Assembly: GCA_044340025.1 (NCBI GenBank)
Contig: JBIIUJ010000130.1
Location: 1-7,095, forward strand
Source of the DNA: JBIIUJ01 sp044340025
Lineage (GTDB): Bacteria; Pseudomonadota; Alphaproteobacteria; Caulobacterales; Aquidulcibacteraceae
Direction: 5' to 3'
DNA length: 7,095 nucleotides
Of the stretch, positions 6,161-7,095 are shown one piece after another; position 1 is the stretch's first letter, and each line of letters begins with the position of its first letter. The position numbers and the translations under genes are program-made. The notes beneath the pieces were generated by a model. That model had not been told where the DNA came from, ran no database searches, and was given only the letters and a program-made list of their open reading frames with translations.

Positions 6161-7095
6161 CGATCGCGTCAACCAGCGCCTCGGGCCGCACGCCATCTGC
6201 CCGCGCGCTCCACGACAGGCCGAGGCGATGGACCAGAGCGGGCCGGGCGAGCGCGGCCACATCATCGAGCGAGGGCGTGAGCCGGCCGCGCAGGAGCGCA
6301 CGCGCGCGCGCCGCCAGCGACAGCGCCTGGCCTGCGCGCGGGCCGGGCCCCCAGCTCACCGCCTCGGCCACGTCCTTGCGCCCGCCGGGCTCGGGCCTTG
6401 CGGCGCGCACAAGATGCAGGATCGCCTCCAGCACCGTCTCGCCCACCGGCATGCGGCGCACGAGATCCTGAACCCGGGCAAGCTCCTGCGCGGTCGCGGC
6501 CGCCGCCGGGCGCAGGGCGCCGGCGCCCGTGGTGGCGATCAGGATGCGGCGCTCGGTCTCGGCGTCCGGATAGGGCACGTCGATCTGCAGCAGGAACCGG
6601 TCCAGCTGGGCTTCGGGAAGGGGATAGGCGCCTTCCTGCTCGATCGGGTTCTGGGTGGCGAACACATGGAAGGGCGAGGGCAGATCATGGCGCACGCCGG
6701 CCACCGTGACGTGGCGCTCCTGCATCGCCTGCAGCAGCGCCGACTGGGTGCGCGGGCTGGCCCGGTTGATCTCATCAGCCATCAGGAGGCTGGTGAAGAC
6801 AGGCCCGGGGATGAAGCGGAAGCGGCGGCGGCGATCCTCGCCCTCCTCCAGCACTTCCGCGCCGATGATGTCGGCGGGCATCAGATCCGGGGTGAACTGA
6901 ATCCGGCGCCACTCAAGCCCGAAGGAAACCGCCAGCGTCTCCACCAGAAGCGTCTTGGCAAGGCCCGGGGCGCCCACAAGCAGCCCATGGCCGCCGGCGA
7001 GCAGGGCGCACAGCGTCTGCTCCACCACGCGTTCCTGACCCAGCACCACAGCGCCGACGCCTGCGCGCACCCGCTCCAGGATGGAAAGCGCCTCA
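6135..7095 (-). CDS. MoxR-family AAA+ ATPase, 5' end outside window
   Basis: This is a cytoplasmic AAA+ ATPase of the MoxR type, a family thought to remodel or mature protein complexes together with vWA-domain partners. The frame is open to the right edge of the window. A GTG at 7070 can be read as a start, but the codons before it encode EALSILER, which continues into VRAGVGAVVLGQE exactly as in normal MoxR proteins, so the true start lies beyond 7095. Counting from the GTG at 7070, the motifs are Walker A GAPGLAKT (33-40), Walker B LLMADE (95-100), sensor 1 FATQNP (137-142, N141), arginine finger region LPEAQLDRF (151-159, R158), and sensor 2 within GPGPRAGQA (241-249, R245). All look intact, so it should hydrolyse ATP. 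It is probably at or near the head of the cassette, but its promoter is not in the window. The family is certain; the client is unknown. Confidence 0.95.
   Translation of the reverse strand, partial: EALSILERVRAGVGAVVLGQERVVEQTLCALLAGGHGLLVGAPGLAKTLLVETLAVSFGLEWRRIQFTPDLMPADIIGAEVLEEGEDRRRRFRFIPGPVFTSLLMADEINRASPRTQSALLQAMQERHVTVAGVRHDLPSPFHVFATQNPIEQEGAYPLPEAQLDRFLLQIDVPYPDAETERRILIATTGAGALRPAAAATAQELARVQDLVRRMPVGETVLEAILHLVRAARPEPGGRKDVAEAVSWGPGPRAGQALSLAARARALLRGRLTPSLDDVAALARPALVHRLGLSWSARADGVRPEALVDAIAADALTPA

Noticed and set aside
6298..6312. Alternating CG run as a possible repeat or Z-DNA element
   Set aside because: It lies within the ATPase gene encoding Ala-Arg-Ala-Arg and is expected from codon bias at this GC content.
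5647..6471. Plus-strand open frame of 274 codons opposite DUF58 and MoxR
   Set aside because: It crosses the ATGA junction of two confident genes and its product resembles no protein family. It is antisense shadow.
575..7095. Classical Bat aerotolerance operon
   Set aside because: The ATPase, DUF58 and BatA-like N-terminus fit, but no BatB, BatC (TPR) or BatD is visible, and the DUF4159 and GATase-like members make this a different arrangement.
575..7095. Anti-phage or other conflict system
   Set aside because: MoxR-vWA pairs occur in some predicted conflict systems, but there is no nuclease, toxin, reverse transcriptase, integrase or base-composition break here, and the neighbour is a housekeeping his operon. 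Nothing in the sequence supports defence.

Overview
The window is very GC-rich, almost entirely coding, and looks like the chromosome of an alphaproteobacterium. I base this on the base composition, the hisF-hisE order with a stand-alone hisE, and a MoxR / DUF58 / BatA-DUF4159 / vWA-GATase-like gene order that I associate with that class. A Caulobacterales/Maricaulales-type organism is plausible, but the sequence does not settle the genus. There are no RNA genes, mobile elements, CRISPR arrays or long non-coding stretches. The only gaps between genes are 3 bp (572-574) and 12 bp (5275-5286).

Layout. Positions 1-571 on the plus strand hold the 3' end of a histidine operon: the last 83 codons of hisF, then complete hisE, joined by a 4-nt ATGA overlap. 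Positions 575-7095 on the minus strand hold a four-gene cassette, read from right to left: a MoxR-family AAA+ ATPase whose 5' end lies outside the window; a 283-aa soluble DUF58 protein; an 892-aa membrane protein combining a BatA-type N-terminus, a degenerate vWA domain, a transmembrane hairpin and a C-terminal DUF4159 domain; and a 674-aa membrane protein with a vWA domain with intact MIDAS residues and a cysteine-less glutamine-amidotransferase-like domain. The two operons converge, with stop codons only 3 bp apart.

How the genes may work together. HisF and HisE act in histidine biosynthesis. In the cassette the junctions are ATGA overlap, 12-bp gap, ATGA overlap, so the four proteins are probably made together. 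By analogy with other MoxR-vWA systems, the cytoplasmic ATPase and its DUF58 partner may act as a chaperone-like module on the two inner-membrane proteins, whose large domains are predicted to face the periplasm. The client and the physiological role of this arrangement are, to my knowledge, not established. The family-level calls are firm; the function of the cassette is inference.

Points worth a second look: only one of the three vWA-type domains keeps the DxSxS metal motif; there are no cysteines in three consecutive cassette proteins; a signal-peptide-like segment sits inside the DUF4159 fusion protein; a run of nine C lies early in that gene; and the convergent junction has no room for a terminator.
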